A stretch of 64,000 nt of DNA from LMUY01 sp965199005 (GTDB lineage: Bacteria > Pseudomonadota > Alphaproteobacteria > Acetobacterales > Acetobacteraceae). This document shows positions 17,106 through 25,486 of the stretch, one piece after another. Below the pieces are notes generated by a model. The model ran no database searches. It worked only from the letters and a program-made list of their open reading frames with translations, and was not told where the DNA came from. The first letter of the stretch is position 1. Each line of letters opens with the position of its first letter. The stretch spans positions 1,488,001 through 1,552,000 of the forward strand of contig CBDAQK010000001.1 in assembly GCA_965199005.1 (NCBI GenBank), given 5' to 3'. Both the position numbers and the translations under genes were made by a program.

Positions 17106-17570
17106 TCAAGGCTGTGCGGGCATCATCCTGTCGCCGGGTTGGCACGGCCCGGTCCTGGTCCAGTGCATGTTCATCGACATTTCTGGTGGCATCCCTTGTG
17201 GGCCGTGCTGGATCACTGTTTTCGAGGCGATCGTATAGTCGTTTTCGTTCATAATTGTCATGGCCATGGTCGTATTCATGTGCATGCCTTGGACGTCGCA
17301 CGAGGATTGGATGTTGACGACGTTGCCGGACTTGCTGTGGCTGAAATTGCATTTGGCGCCGGGCAAAGTGTTCAACATTTTATCGAGCGCCTCATCCGTC
17401 ATCGTCCGGTCTGCCGGCGCACAGGATTTGACTTGCCGGCCAGGCACCCCATCTCCCATCGACATGGTTCCCACCCATTCCCCGGCCTTGATGTCCATGA
17501 GCGGGTCCGCCGCGGCGGGACCTGCCGCCAGCAAGGCGACAGTGAGGGCGATGACGCAATGTTGTCTCAT
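17106..17570 (-). CDS. secreted DUF3617-family protein
   Basis: 154 residues with a signal peptide (VIALTVALLAAGPAAA). Typical DUF3617 features follow: IKAGEWVGTMSMGDGVPG near the mature N-terminus, two well-spaced cysteine pairs (SCAP, KCNFSH, SSCDV, GPCQPGD), and MTIMNENDYTIASKTVI. Such proteins are small periplasmic beta-rich proteins of unknown function. The start at 17570 has AAAGGG upstream; the longer frame lacks support. It is convergent with the amidohydrolase (37 bp apart). Confidence 0.75.
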   Translation of the reverse strand: MRQHCVIALTVALLAAGPAAADPLMDIKAGEWVGTMSMGDGVPGRQVKSCAPADRTMTDEALDKMLNTLPGAKCNFSHSKSGNVVNIQSSCDVQGMHMNTTMAMTIMNENDYTIASKTVIQHGPQGMPPEMSMNMHWTRTGPCQPGDRMMPAQP

Positions 17571-17648
17571 GGGGAATCCCTTTCGAAATGATTGTCTTTT
17601 TGCTGCAAAATACACGCGCGGCCAGAATTTCGTCTCACCATTGGTGCC

Positions 17649-18464
17649 CTAGCCGCCTGTCAGGAAGGTGTTGAATGCCTCCCTGTAGTCTGAATGCCAG
17701 CGGGAGAGCGCGGGGCGGTTCTCGATGACATCGCCCATCGCCCAGGCCATGCGCTTTTCGTCCATCGCACGCGTAGTTTCATTATCGGGGCACAGAATGT
17801 AGAAGTCGCCAGCGGCGAGGCGTTCGATCATGAAGCCGATCACTTGGTCGGGTGTCCAAGCTCCCTCCGGCTTTTCAGCCGACCGGGTCATCCCGGTGAA
17901 GGTCGAGCCGGGGATCAGCAGATGGGCCGATATCCTGTCGCCTATTCGTTCGCGCAGGCTGTGTGCGAGGCCTTCGGTCAGGGCTTTGACGCCCGATTTG
18001 CTGACGTTGTAGGCGGTGTTTCCTGGTGGCTGGGTGATGCCCTGTTTGGAGCCGGTGTTGATCACCACGCCGCGCTGGCCGCCCGCGATCATCCCGGGAA
18101 CGAAGGCCTGGACGCCATACAAGACGCCCATCAAGTTAACGCCGATCACCCGCGCCCAAATCTCGGGGCTGGATAGCGCATCGGCGCCACCATGGATCGC
18201 GGCGTTGTTCATCAGCAGCGACACCGTGCCGAACCGTTCGCCAATCTCCCGAGCCAGGCGTTCGACTGCGGCGTGGTCACTCACATCAATAACGAACCCG
18301 GCTGCGTCGCCGCCCATGGCGGCGGCTTCGTCGCTGACCCGGGGCGTATTATCGACAAGGCAGACGCGCATGCCTGCGGCTGTGAAGCGTTGGGCGGCGG
18401 CCCGCCCGATGCCACTTGCCGCGCCCGTCACGACTGCCACGTTGCCCGGTGCGATGACGTCCAT
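17649..18464 (-). CDS. SDR-family NAD(P)-dependent oxidoreductase
   Basis: 271 residues of a classical SDR. The cofactor motif is VTGAASGIGRAAA, then NNAA, the Ser in INTGSKQG, and YNVSK with the catalytic Tyr and Lys. The C-terminus is longer than usual and lacks the common VDGG ending (it reads CPDNETTRAMDEKRMAW), so it belongs to the cP1-like or divergent classical group. The start at 18464 has GGGAGG eight bases upstream. It stands alone, divergent from the DedA-rhodanese gene. The substrate is unknown. Confidence 0.8.
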   Translation of the reverse strand: MDVIAPGNVAVVTGAASGIGRAAAQRFTAAGMRVCLVDNTPRVSDEAAAMGGDAAGFVIDVSDHAAVERLAREIGERFGTVSLLMNNAAIHGGADALSSPEIWARVIGVNLMGVLYGVQAFVPGMIAGGQRGVVINTGSKQGITQPPGNTAYNVSKSGVKALTEGLAHSLRERIGDRISAHLLIPGSTFTGMTRSAEKPEGAWTPDQVIGFMIERLAAGDFYILCPDNETTRAMDEKRMAWAMGDVIENRPALSRWHSDYREAFNTFLTGG

Positions 18465-18616
18465 ACCGAAACCCTCCCGTATGTAGGCTGACTCGACGCG
18501 CGCCGGCGATGTTCCGGAGCACTCGCGTCCTATATCTGCCTCGATGCAACGGCGATACCGTCGTGCAACGAGGGGTGCGGCGCCGTGCTGGAGTGCCGCG
18601 TTTGTTGGAGGCGCGT

Positions 18617-19606
18617 ATGGGTGCGTCATGGTTAGCCGCTGCCGTGGGGAGCGGTTTCGTGATGGTCTGGGCTGCGGTGCTCGCTGGGTCGCTGGGAATC
18701 CCTGTGCCAAGCCTGGCGGCCGTCGTGTTCGCGGGGGCCGTGCTGGCGCACAGCCATGGTGGGCTTGCTGATGCGGCAGGGTACTTCGCCGCCGGGCTGG
18801 CGGGGGCGGTGATTGGGGATTTGGTGTGGTTTTCGGCCGGCGTCCGGTACGGCGGGAGTGTGCTGGGTCTCCTGTGCCGCATGTCGCTGTCGCGCGACAC
18901 TTGCGTGACCAACACGGCGGCGATGTTCGCCCGGCGGGGGGTGACGATCCTGCTCTTCGCGCGGTTTGTGCCCGGTCTATCGGTCGTGAGCGCCCCGGTG
19001 GCTGCTGCGTCCGGCGTGAGCCTGCGGCGATTCCTGATGTATGCGGAGACCGGCGCCTCGATCTGGATGATCTGCGGACTGGGCATCGGGTATGTGCTCG
19101 CAGGACAGATCATGGGCGCTATGGGAATGCTGGGGCGGTTCGGTATCGACCTCGTCGGTGCGGCGGTCGTTGCAACGGCGCTGTATGTCGGCGTGCGCTG
19201 GCTTCGCCGGCGGCTGTTGCTGCGGCATTTGCGCATGGCTCGGGTGAGCGTAGAGGAGGTGGCGGCCCTGCTGGCATCGGGCAGCGCGCCCGTGATCGTC
19301 GACGTGCGGCCGTTGATTCAGCAAAAGGCGGATCCGGTGCGTATTCCTGGGGCGCGGAGCATCCATGACGAGGATGTGGGGCGGGCCGACCGGCTGCACC
19401 CCATGATCGTTTACTGCTCGTGTCCGGACGAGGCGTCCGCGGCCGTCAAGACGCTGCAGATGCGGAAATTCGGATTTGCCAATGTGCGGCCTTTGAAGGG
19501 CGGCCTGGCGGCTTGGCGGGCCGCGGGGCAGCCGTTGGAGTCGATCGGGGGTGAGGCGAGGCAGGTCGTTGGCAAAGCATCGCGTCCGCTGGAAGTTGCC
19601 GATTAG
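18617..19606 (+). CDS. DedA-family membrane protein fused to a C-terminal rhodanese domain
   Basis: 329 residues. Residues about 1-205 form a DedA/VTT (SNARE-associated) membrane domain with VWFSAGVRYGG, LLFARFVPGLSVVSAPVAAASG and RFLMYAETGASIW; the R-F-P-G motif is the family signature. Residues about 220-310 form a rhodanese domain with VIVDVRP, IPGARSI and the active-site Cys in IVYCSCPDEASA. DedA proteins are linked to lipid carrier or phospholipid scrambling and proton-motive-force upkeep. The rhodanese domain may carry sulfur or bind redox signals. The start at 18617 has GGAG upstream. Confidence 0.85.
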   Translation: MGASWLAAAVGSGFVMVWAAVLAGSLGIPVPSLAAVVFAGAVLAHSHGGLADAAGYFAAGLAGAVIGDLVWFSAGVRYGGSVLGLLCRMSLSRDTCVTNTAAMFARRGVTILLFARFVPGLSVVSAPVAAASGVSLRRFLMYAETGASIWMICGLGIGYVLAGQIMGAMGMLGRFGIDLVGAAVVATALYVGVRWLRRRLLLRHLRMARVSVEEVAALLASGSAPVIVDVRPLIQQKADPVRIPGARSIHDEDVGRADRLHPMIVYCSCPDEASAAVKTLQMRKFGFANVRPLKGGLAAWRAAGQPLESIGGEARQVVGKASRPLEVAD

Positions 19607-19618
19607 AGCGCACGCATC

Positions 19619-20044
19619 CTAATCGGTCTCCGGCCGGGTGCGGTCGCGTTTGACAGTGCCGCGGGCGGATTTGGCGTCCAGCCGCCGGCGCTTGCTGGCG
19701 AGGGTCGGCCGTGTCTTCACCCGGTAGACGGGCGGGATGGCGGCGTCCCGGATCAACTCGGCCAATCGCTCCCGGGCATCGGTGCGGTTACGTTCCTGGG
19801 TTCGGTGGCGGTTGGCGGCGATGATCAGCACTCCCTCCGCCGTCATCCGCCGGCCTGCCAGCACCGCCAGACGAGCGCGGATCGCCGGGCTCAACGCGGG
19901 AGAGTGGAGCGCATCGAAGCGAAGTTGCACCGCCGTGGCAACCTTGTTGACGTTCTGGCCTCCGGGCCCGGAGGCCGCGATGAAGCGTTCTTCCAACTCG
20001 GACTCGTCGACGTAGATGCTTGGGGTGATCTGCAGGCCGTCCAT
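19619..20044 (-). CDS. arfB: ribosome-rescue peptidyl-tRNA hydrolase ArfB (YaeJ)
   Basis: 141 residues. The GGQ catalytic motif is at residues 28-30 (ASGPGGQNVNK), as in class I release factors but without codon-recognition domains. The C-terminal tail is rich in Lys and Arg (KTRPTLASKRRRLDAKSARG) and would enter the empty mRNA channel. ArfB releases stalled peptides on non-stop ribosomes. Its length matches the family. It is convergent with the DedA fusion (12 bp gap) and lies downstream of the small histidine kinase on the same strand. Confidence 0.9.
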   Translation of the reverse strand: MDGLQITPSIYVDESELEERFIAASGPGGQNVNKVATAVQLRFDALHSPALSPAIRARLAVLAGRRMTAEGVLIIAANRHRTQERNRTDARERLAELIRDAAIPPVYRVKTRPTLASKRRRLDAKSARGTVKRDRTRPETD

Positions 20045-20083
20045 TCGTTCATCATAGCGTCACACCTGCGATTTGGCGCCGGG

Positions 20084-20737
20084 TCAGAGTGCGTTGCGGA
20101 GATGCAGGCGTGCGATCGTCCAGCCTTCCACACGGTCGATCGCGACGGTCCCACCATGCTCCTCCGCCATCGATCGCATAATAGGGAGCCCCTCACCTTG
20201 GCAGTCGCCGCTGGGTCCCCAGCCATCATCGCTGACCAAAAGCGTGACCGAACCATCCCAATTGCTGCGGACGCGGACGGTGATCCGGCCGACCAGGCGC
20301 ATGTGCATGCCATGCTTGACCGCGTTGCACACCATCTCGTACGCGATGCGGACGACCAGTTGCGCCGTTGGCTCCGGGCAAGTCCCCGTGACAGCCACGT
20401 CAACTTCGATGGTTTGTTCTGAAGCGGCCATGAGCTTTATCGTGGCATTTGCGAGCGAGCGAAGGCGCTGCTCCAGCGGCCCCGGGCAGCTGGTCAGCCC
20501 AAAGAGTTCATCCGAAATCCTGGCGCTCAGACAGATGCGGCGTTCGATGTCGTCGGCAAGCGCGTTGCCTGCCGGAGTGGCCCGCAGGTTGGTGGCGGAA
20601 ATCTGGGCGATGATCCGCTGCAGCGCGTTCTTCGTCTGATGGCGCAGTTGGCGCATCTCCGTCGCTTCGGCGCTGCGCTCCAGCTTGGTCATTGGCGCGG
20701 GCGTCGGGCTTAGGCGGCGAAGGGAGGTGTGGGACAT
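20084..20737 (-). CDS. small histidine kinase without sensor domain (HisKA_2/HWE-like)
   Basis: 217 residues. The H-box LRHQTKNALQRIIAQISA (about residues 31-48) has the histidine and KN pattern of HisKA_2/HWE kinases. The ATPase domain follows with the N-box YEMVCNAVKHG, G1 SDDGWGPSG and G2 GEGLPIM. There is no PAS, GAF or membrane segment, so input must come from a partner. The start at 20737 has CGGAG seven bases upstream; a longer open frame would read through the promoter and its palindromes. Such kinases often act in general stress signalling, but no response regulator is adjacent. Confidence 0.7.
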   Translation of the reverse strand: MSHTSLRRLSPTPAPMTKLERSAEATEMRQLRHQTKNALQRIIAQISATNLRATPAGNALADDIERRICLSARISDELFGLTSCPGPLEQRLRSLANATIKLMAASEQTIEVDVAVTGTCPEPTAQLVVRIAYEMVCNAVKHGMHMRLVGRITVRVRSNWDGSVTLLVSDDGWGPSGDCQGEGLPIMRSMAEEHGGTVAIDRVEGWTIARLHLRNAL

Positions 20738-20761
20738 TTGCAACTCCGGCTGGTCCCGTGA

Positions 20762-20790
20762 CGTTAATGTGGGAATTATTCCCACGTCAA
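20762..20790 (-). promoter_or_regulatory. kinase promoter with palindromic operator filling the -35/-10 spacer
   Basis: On the minus strand TTGACG (20790-20785) and TTAACG (20767-20762) are separated by exactly 17 bases. The spacer is almost wholly occupied by a 17-bp palindrome, GTGGGAAT-T-ATTCCCAC (20769-20785), with perfect 8-base arms. A repressor there would block RNA polymerase directly. The promoter lies 25 bp upstream of the kinase start codon. The motif and spacing are seen directly; its function is inferred. Confidence 0.6.
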
Positions 20791-20797
20791 GTGGTTT

Positions 20798-20814
20798 GTG
20801 GGGTTCTTTCCCAC
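20798..20814. promoter_or_regulatory. second, degenerate copy of the 17-bp palindrome
   Basis: GTGGGGTTCTTTCCCAC keeps both outer arms GTGGG and CCCAC of the perfect site at 20769-20785. Its centre is 29 bp further upstream of the kinase. Two such sites suggest cooperative binding. It also lies about 80 bp upstream of the divergent DUF6502 gene, so one regulator could serve both directions. Confidence 0.5.
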
Positions 20815-20894
20815 GTCTGGTGTGATAGGTCTGGCCCATCGATGGTAGAGACACTTCACTCTTGATTCCGACTGCCCCCCCAACTCCTGACACG

Positions 20895-21686
20895 ATGCTT
20901 CCGCCCCTTCGCCGGCTGTTACGGCCCTTGGTGCGGTTGCTGATCAGGTGCGGGGTTACCTTCCCAGCCGCGGCGGATCTGATGCGGGCGCTTTATGTGG
21001 AGGTAGCAGGCGACGAACTCGGGCCCGAACATCGCAGTGACAGCCGCGTTAGCCTGCTGACCGGCGTCCACCGCAAGGAGATCCGCCGCCAGCGGACGCT
21101 GCCGACGGATGAGCCGCCGCCGCCGCTCGTCACCCGGAACGGACAATTGATTGGCACCTGGCTGGGTGCGCCCGGGTTCACGGACGGGACGGGTGTGCCG
21201 CTCGCGCTGAAGCGGACGGCAGATTTGGGCGACCCGGCGGCGCCGAGCTTCGAGCGGTTGGTGACGTCCGTGACGCGGGATGTGCGGCCCCGCGCTGTGC
21301 TGGATGATTGGCTGAGCCAGGGGATCGTGTCGCTGGACGCCGAGGACCGCGTTCACTTGTCGGCCGCGGCGTTCCTGCCGCAGCCCGGGCGGGCGGAGCA
21401 ACTATTTTATTTTTCCCGCAACCTGCACGACCACATCGCAGCCGCCAGCGCCAACGTGCTGGCGCCGGGTGCCGCGCCGTTCGTGGATCGCAGCGTGCAT
21501 TACGACGGGCTAACGCCGGCTGCGGCTGCAGAATTGGAGCGGGTGGGTCGGGAGGCCGCGCAGCGCGCGTTGCTGGAGGTTAATCGGCAAGCGCTTCTTT
21601 TGGCGACAGATGCGCCGCCCGGCACTATCACTCGCCGAGTGAACTTCGGTGTCTACCTCCTAGCCGAGGACGAGCGGCCGGCATGA
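20895..21686 (+). CDS. DUF6502-family protein
   Basis: 263 residues. It begins LPPLRRLLRPLVRLLIRCGV and continues VSLLTGVHRKEIRRQR, the helix-turn-helix-like start of DUF6502 proteins. The C-terminal part includes LFYFSRNLHDHIAAASANVL. The family is found next to DUF5666 proteins in proteobacteria and has no established function; the N-terminal half may bind DNA. ATG at 20895 fits the family start better than an upstream TTG at 20862. Its TGA overlaps the ATG of the next gene (ATGA). Confidence 0.75.
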   Translation: MLPPLRRLLRPLVRLLIRCGVTFPAAADLMRALYVEVAGDELGPEHRSDSRVSLLTGVHRKEIRRQRTLPTDEPPPPLVTRNGQLIGTWLGAPGFTDGTGVPLALKRTADLGDPAAPSFERLVTSVTRDVRPRAVLDDWLSQGIVSLDAEDRVHLSAAAFLPQPGRAEQLFYFSRNLHDHIAAASANVLAPGAAPFVDRSVHYDGLTPAAAAELERVGREAAQRALLEVNRQALLLATDAPPGTITRRVNFGVYLLAEDERPA

Positions 21687-22879
21687 TCCGCCACGCCTGG
21701 CTGATGATGCTGGTCCTTGGGGCCTGTAGCGGCCCCGGTCCATCTGCGCCTCCAGCCGCGACGGCAGTTGCCACTCCTGCCGCAAGCCCGGGGGTGTGCC
21801 GCGTCGGACCCGATGGCGCGCGACCCATCGCCGACCGCGGCATCGGGGGTACAGGCGCTCCCCCTGTGCAGAGTGCTGACCGCGGGATTGGCGGGACCGG
21901 AATCATCGGGGTCATCACCGGGTTCGCGAGTGTCTGTGTGGCAGGCGAGGAGGTTGCACTGCCTGCCAGCCTGCCCGCCACGATCGACGGCCAGCCGGGC
22001 AGCCTCGATGATTTACGTGCGGGCCAGGTGGTCGCGGTACAGGCCGACGGGCAGGGCGATTCCTTGTTGGCCAGGGAGATCGTGGTGCGTCACGTGGTGA
22101 TCGGGCCTGTGCAGTCGACAGGCGATGGGGTTCTCGTGGTCCTCGGCCAAAAAATAGTCGTTGGTGACGCGAGGGGCTCGGCGGCTTCAGCGACGCCGGG
22201 TCAATTCGTGGCTGTCAGTGGGTTCCGTGAACCCGGCGGGGTGATTTTCGCGACCCGCATCGACCCTGCCCCACCCGGGCCCGTCTTGCTGCGTGGTGAG
22301 TTGACGCGACTCTATGGCGTGTCACGGATTGGCTCGCAGACTGTGCGCCTGCCGGACACTGCGGTTCCCAGCGGCTTCCCCGTTGTGGTGACGGGTCGGA
22401 TGAAGGGCGACATCCTGGTTGCCGATAGCGTCGCCCGCGATATCGCCGATGAGAGCCCGGTGGCGTATTTTGGCCCAGCCGTCTCCAACTTCGTGGTGGA
22501 GGGCTATGTGTCCGTGATCGCTGGCGGGTATCTCGTGGATCGTGATTTTGTGCGGGGCGCGGGGTATGACGCTGGGTCGCGTGGCCGCGGCATCGCCCGG
22601 TTTGGCCGGGAAGGACAGGGTGGTTTGGTGGCCCGGGGATTGGAGATTGGCGGCAATACTGGTCCGGCGCCTTCACTGGGCCGGGGTTTTGCGCCGGCAC
22701 CACTTCCCGGCGGCTTGAATTCCCGGCCGGGGTTCGGGGATTTCGGGGGAAGGGGGGGACCGGGGAACGGAGGGCAGCCTGGACAGGGCTTGTCGCCCCG
22801 CCAATATCAATCGCCCGAATTCCCCGGCCAAGGGAGTTTTGGGTCGCCGGGACCGCAATTCGTGCCGCAGCGGCGATGA
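21683..22879 (+). CDS. DUF5666-family lipoprotein
   Basis: 398 residues. The leader MIRHAWLMMLVLGACSG has a clear lipobox (LGAC). A short repeat DRGIGGTG occurs twice near residues 52-72, and DUF5666 beta-barrel-like units follow (ADGQGDSLLAREIVV, VAVSGFREPGGVIFATRID). The C-terminal 110 residues are Gly/Pro/Arg-rich and low complexity. Domains of this type resemble small OB-like folds and are lipid-anchored in the envelope. It is translationally coupled to the DUF6502 gene, implying joint function. The role is unknown. Confidence 0.8.
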   Translation: MIRHAWLMMLVLGACSGPGPSAPPAATAVATPAASPGVCRVGPDGARPIADRGIGGTGAPPVQSADRGIGGTGIIGVITGFASVCVAGEEVALPASLPATIDGQPGSLDDLRAGQVVAVQADGQGDSLLAREIVVRHVVIGPVQSTGDGVLVVLGQKIVVGDARGSAASATPGQFVAVSGFREPGGVIFATRIDPAPPGPVLLRGELTRLYGVSRIGSQTVRLPDTAVPSGFPVVVTGRMKGDILVADSVARDIADESPVAYFGPAVSNFVVEGYVSVIAGGYLVDRDFVRGAGYDAGSRGRGIARFGREGQGGLVARGLEIGGNTGPAPSLGRGFAPAPLPGGLNSRPGFGDFGGRGGPGNGGQPGQGLSPRQYQSPEFPGQGSFGSPGPQFVPQRR

Positions 22880-23039
22880 GGCCATATCCTTACGGTATGA
22901 GGGGCTTGTTCCGCAGCGTGCATAGTAAAGATGCGGGGAGCAGAGGAGCAAAACCGCGAGTTTATGGCAGGAAGCTACCACAAAGCAGGTGCGGCCATGG
23001 TATCTTCGCGACCCGTCTACCCACCTCAGGAAGCCCGTC

Positions 23040-23510
23040 ATGTCTTGCGTGCGGAAAAGTTTGCCTCGTCTACGCACCGCCATTGTCCTGCTGCCCCTCC
23101 TTTCCGCTTCGTGTGCCGGGTTGAGCAGGAACGACGTCAAACTGCAGACCGACGACCGGGGCAACCTGCAGCCGCAGACGGTGAGGGGGCCCTGCGAGGT
23201 GAAAAAGTTCTTCATTGATGGGCCTCAAGCCGTGCCGGCAGACGTGACGGTCGGGAACGCCGGAGATGCATGCACTCTCACGCTCTTCAATCCGGATCTG
23301 CAACGCGTTTTCACCTCCGTCCTCGTCATCCCGCAACCTGCGCACGGCCGGGCGACCGCGTCTCTCATTACGCTGGGGCGTCAAGTGGAGGTCTCCTATG
23401 CGCCGCAGCCCGGGTATAGCGGGCCCGACCGGTTTGGCGTGACCATCGAGCCCAATGGTCTGAGTGTGAGCTTTCGGGTAACGGTGCAGCCCACATCGCC
23501 GGCCAAATAA
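23040..23510 (+). CDS. putative lipoprotein or secreted protein of unknown function
   Basis: 156 residues. The N-terminus is a hydrophobic export signal ending LLPLLSASCAG with a weak lipobox. The mature part is beta-rich and ends with YAPQPGYSGPDRFGVTIE, a segment that resembles bacterial Ig-like or cadherin-type strands (the PxxGYxGxDxF pattern). Two cysteines (GPCEV, DACTL) may form a disulfide. The start has CAGGAAG eight bases upstream. I do not recognise a specific family. Confidence 0.6.
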   Translation: MSCVRKSLPRLRTAIVLLPLLSASCAGLSRNDVKLQTDDRGNLQPQTVRGPCEVKKFFIDGPQAVPADVTVGNAGDACTLTLFNPDLQRVFTSVLVIPQPAHGRATASLITLGRQVEVSYAPQPGYSGPDRFGVTIEPNGLSVSFRVTVQPTSPAK

Positions 23511-23571
23511 GGCTTAATGAGACAGATGGTGCGTTAGTCCAATTTTAAGGCGCAGTGCAGAATATTGATTC

Positions 23572-24309
23572 ATGCGCCGAACCCGCTATTGCATCTTCGC
23601 TCTGCTTGTTCTCATGGCGCCGCGTGGCGCCCAAGCCATGCGCTTCGACTATTATCCGGCGGGGTCAACTGGTGGTGCGTTCCTCAGTGCCTCTGGCATC
23701 GTCCGGCTCGGTGATGAGGACCGGCTGAAGGCCGCACTCCGTTCGGTAGCAGCCAATACGAGGCTGAGTGGCCTGTCACTCGATAGCCCGGGTGGGGACC
23801 TCGAGGAGGGTTTGCGGGTGGCAACGGCCATTCACGATGCCCATTTGCAGACCATGGTGCGCAACGGCGCCAAATGCGCTTCGGCCTGTTTCATCATGTT
23901 TGCTGCCGGGTCGCACATGTTTGCCGGCACGTCGGCGCTCGTGGGCGTGCATAGTGCATCCTATGGCGGGCATGATACGCCGGACGCACAGGCCGCGACC
24001 GTGATAATGGCCCGGCGCCTTTCCGCCTATGGCGTGCCTGACGCGATCCTCGGCAAAATGGTATCGGCCCAACCCAGCCAAATCTGGTGGCTGGCCCGGA
24101 GCGACCTCGAGAGCATGCGCGTGGACATGACCCTTCCGCAATTGGTTACCACGTCCATCATACCGGCCAGCGTCGAGCCACCAGGTGTGCCCGGTGCGCC
24201 TTCGCCGCCTGCGCCAGTGAAGGCGGTCAAGCCGGGCTTTCGGATCGAACCGGCCGCCCAGGGCTTCCGCGTTTTGCCTAGGACCGTCGGCGCCTTCCGG
24301 CCTGGCTAG
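23572..24309 (+). CDS. secreted ClpP/crotonase-fold protein, putative periplasmic protease-like
   Basis: 245 residues with a signal peptide (FALLVLMAPRGAQA). The core shows GLSLDSPGGDLEEGLRVATA, then CASACFIMFAAGSHMFAG with a Ser in the ClpP-like nucleophile position, and LVGVHSASYGG with a His. This is the pattern of COG3904-type predicted periplasmic proteins. The C-terminus has a Pro-rich stretch (PPGVPGAPSPPAPVK) and an RIEPAAQGFRVLP end. Its stop overlaps the stop of the convergent lipoprotein gene by 4 bp. Catalytic function is plausible but unproven. Confidence 0.7.
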   Translation: MRRTRYCIFALLVLMAPRGAQAMRFDYYPAGSTGGAFLSASGIVRLGDEDRLKAALRSVAANTRLSGLSLDSPGGDLEEGLRVATAIHDAHLQTMVRNGAKCASACFIMFAAGSHMFAGTSALVGVHSASYGGHDTPDAQAATVIMARRLSAYGVPDAILGKMVSAQPSQIWWLARSDLESMRVDMTLPQLVTTSIIPASVEPPGVPGAPSPPAPVKAVKPGFRIEPAAQGFRVLPRTVGAFRPG

Positions 24310-24653
24310 CGCGAAACGGGGGCGGTCGCGATGGTCGCGACCGGGCGCGCGAGGGAAAGTCTCTCAGCCGTCGTGAGGCACTGGAAGGTCGCGTCGAACT
24401 GGGTGGGCCACTCCTCCACGCGGGGATCACCGCCCGGCCGCAGCTCCAACATCACCATATCGCGGCCTTGCAGGCGGCAAAACCCGTCCGACTCGGCGAG
24501 CACAGCCCTCTGCGCGGCGGCTCCGCCGCCCCGGACGGGGGCGCGCAGTTCGGACAAGACGTAGGTGTTTGGCCCGATGGGCACGACGCCCGAGGTGAGG
24601 GAACACCCTGCCAAGAGAATGCCTGCCACCAGGGTAAACAGGTAAATTCGCAT
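24306..24653 (-). CDS. small lipoprotein of unknown function
   Basis: 115 residues starting MRIYLFTLVAGILLAGCSL, with the lipobox LAGC placing acylation at Cys17. The mature domain is about 98 residues and contains NTYVLSELR and ATFQCLTTAERLSLARP. A second Cys pair (GFCRLQG, FQCLT) may form a disulfide. The open frame extends upstream, but this start gives an ideal leader. The function is not recognised. Confidence 0.65.
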   Translation of the reverse strand: MRIYLFTLVAGILLAGCSLTSGVVPIGPNTYVLSELRAPVRGGGAAAQRAVLAESDGFCRLQGRDMVMLELRPGGDPRVEEWPTQFDATFQCLTTAERLSLARPVATIATAPVSR

Positions 24654-24699
24654 GCATGACGCTTTACCACTGGCGGCGCATAACCGCCATTGCCATGCG

Positions 24700-24950
24700 G
24701 CGGAGGGGCGCCGAAACTGTTGCTGTCCTTCCAGCCACCGGAGGAGATCGAGCGTGCGCTGGCCGGCCCCCTCGTTCCGCTGACCCCAGAAAGCATCCTG
24801 GAACCCGACCAGCTTCGCCAGCAACTGACGAAAATTCGCGAGCGGCGCTGGGAATGGTCGGTCGACGACGCGACATTGGGCTGACGGCGGCCGCAGTTCC
24901 CGTGATGAACGCGGCGGGCGACATTCTGTGTTCCGTCAGTGTCACCGATG
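24700..24950 (+). pseudogene. IclR-family regulator fragment with frameshift
   Basis: The first frame reads KLLLSFQPPEEIERALAG, LTPESILEPDQLRQQLTKI and RERRWEWSVDDATLG before a stop at 24884. The next frame continues TAAAVPVMNAAGDILCSVSV. Joined, these match the effector-binding domain of IclR regulators, including the LTAAAVPV strand that follows the (D/E)(D/E)xxxG turn. A single-base indel near GGGCTG at about 24878 explains the break. The DNA-binding N-terminus is missing. Confidence 0.65.
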
Positions 24951-25337
24951 GCCCGCCCTCCGGGTCCAGTGGGCCAATTCGTCGCGCCCGATCAAGTAGC
25001 GAGCGTTGGGGAAGGTCAGTACCCAGTGCCCGTCCACGAGGCGGGTATTCCAGCCGACATGGTCGACGTGCAAATGGGTTTTGATCACCATCGTTACGTC
25101 CTCAGGGCGGACACCGTAGGCGGCGAGGCGATCCAGGAACCCGGCGACGATGTTCAGTGCGGCCCGCCCATGGCTGGCCCGGTCGACCGTGGTCATGCAC
25201 TTTGCCGCCATGAGCGGATGGACCAAGGGCACATGAACCGTCGCAAATAGCGTCATGCGGCGGGTGAGCGATGCCGGCGCGGCGGCCTGGGTCATGGTCT
25301 CGAAGCAGGCGTTTTGTAGTGTGAAACCAAGAGGCAT
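24942..25337 (-). pseudogene. chimeric relic: luciferase-like monooxygenase piece joined to MBL-fold hydrolase piece
   Basis: One open frame of 131 residues contains parts of two unrelated families. Residues about 12-65 (ETMTQAAAPASLTRRMTLFA, TVHVPLVHPLMAAKCMTT, SHGRAALNIVAGF) match the first third of luciferase-like flavin monooxygenases. Residues about 66-122 (YGVRPEDVTMVIKTHLHVDH, VGWNTRLVDGHWVLTFPNAR, YLIGRDELAHW) match the metal-binding HxHxDH region of MBL hydrolases. Neither part is complete. A deletion that fused two decaying genes is the simplest explanation. Confidence 0.65.
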
Positions 25338-25486
25338 TCCGGGCGCGTTGACTACCGAAGTGGACCGTTACGACCCCATGCAAAGTGCTAGAGACACCCG
25401 GCATAGCGCCTTGTAGAGTTGGAGCGGCCGAGCGGCTGGGAGGATTTCGTCCATCCGGTAGACGTGGCTGCGGAGAGGATGATGGT

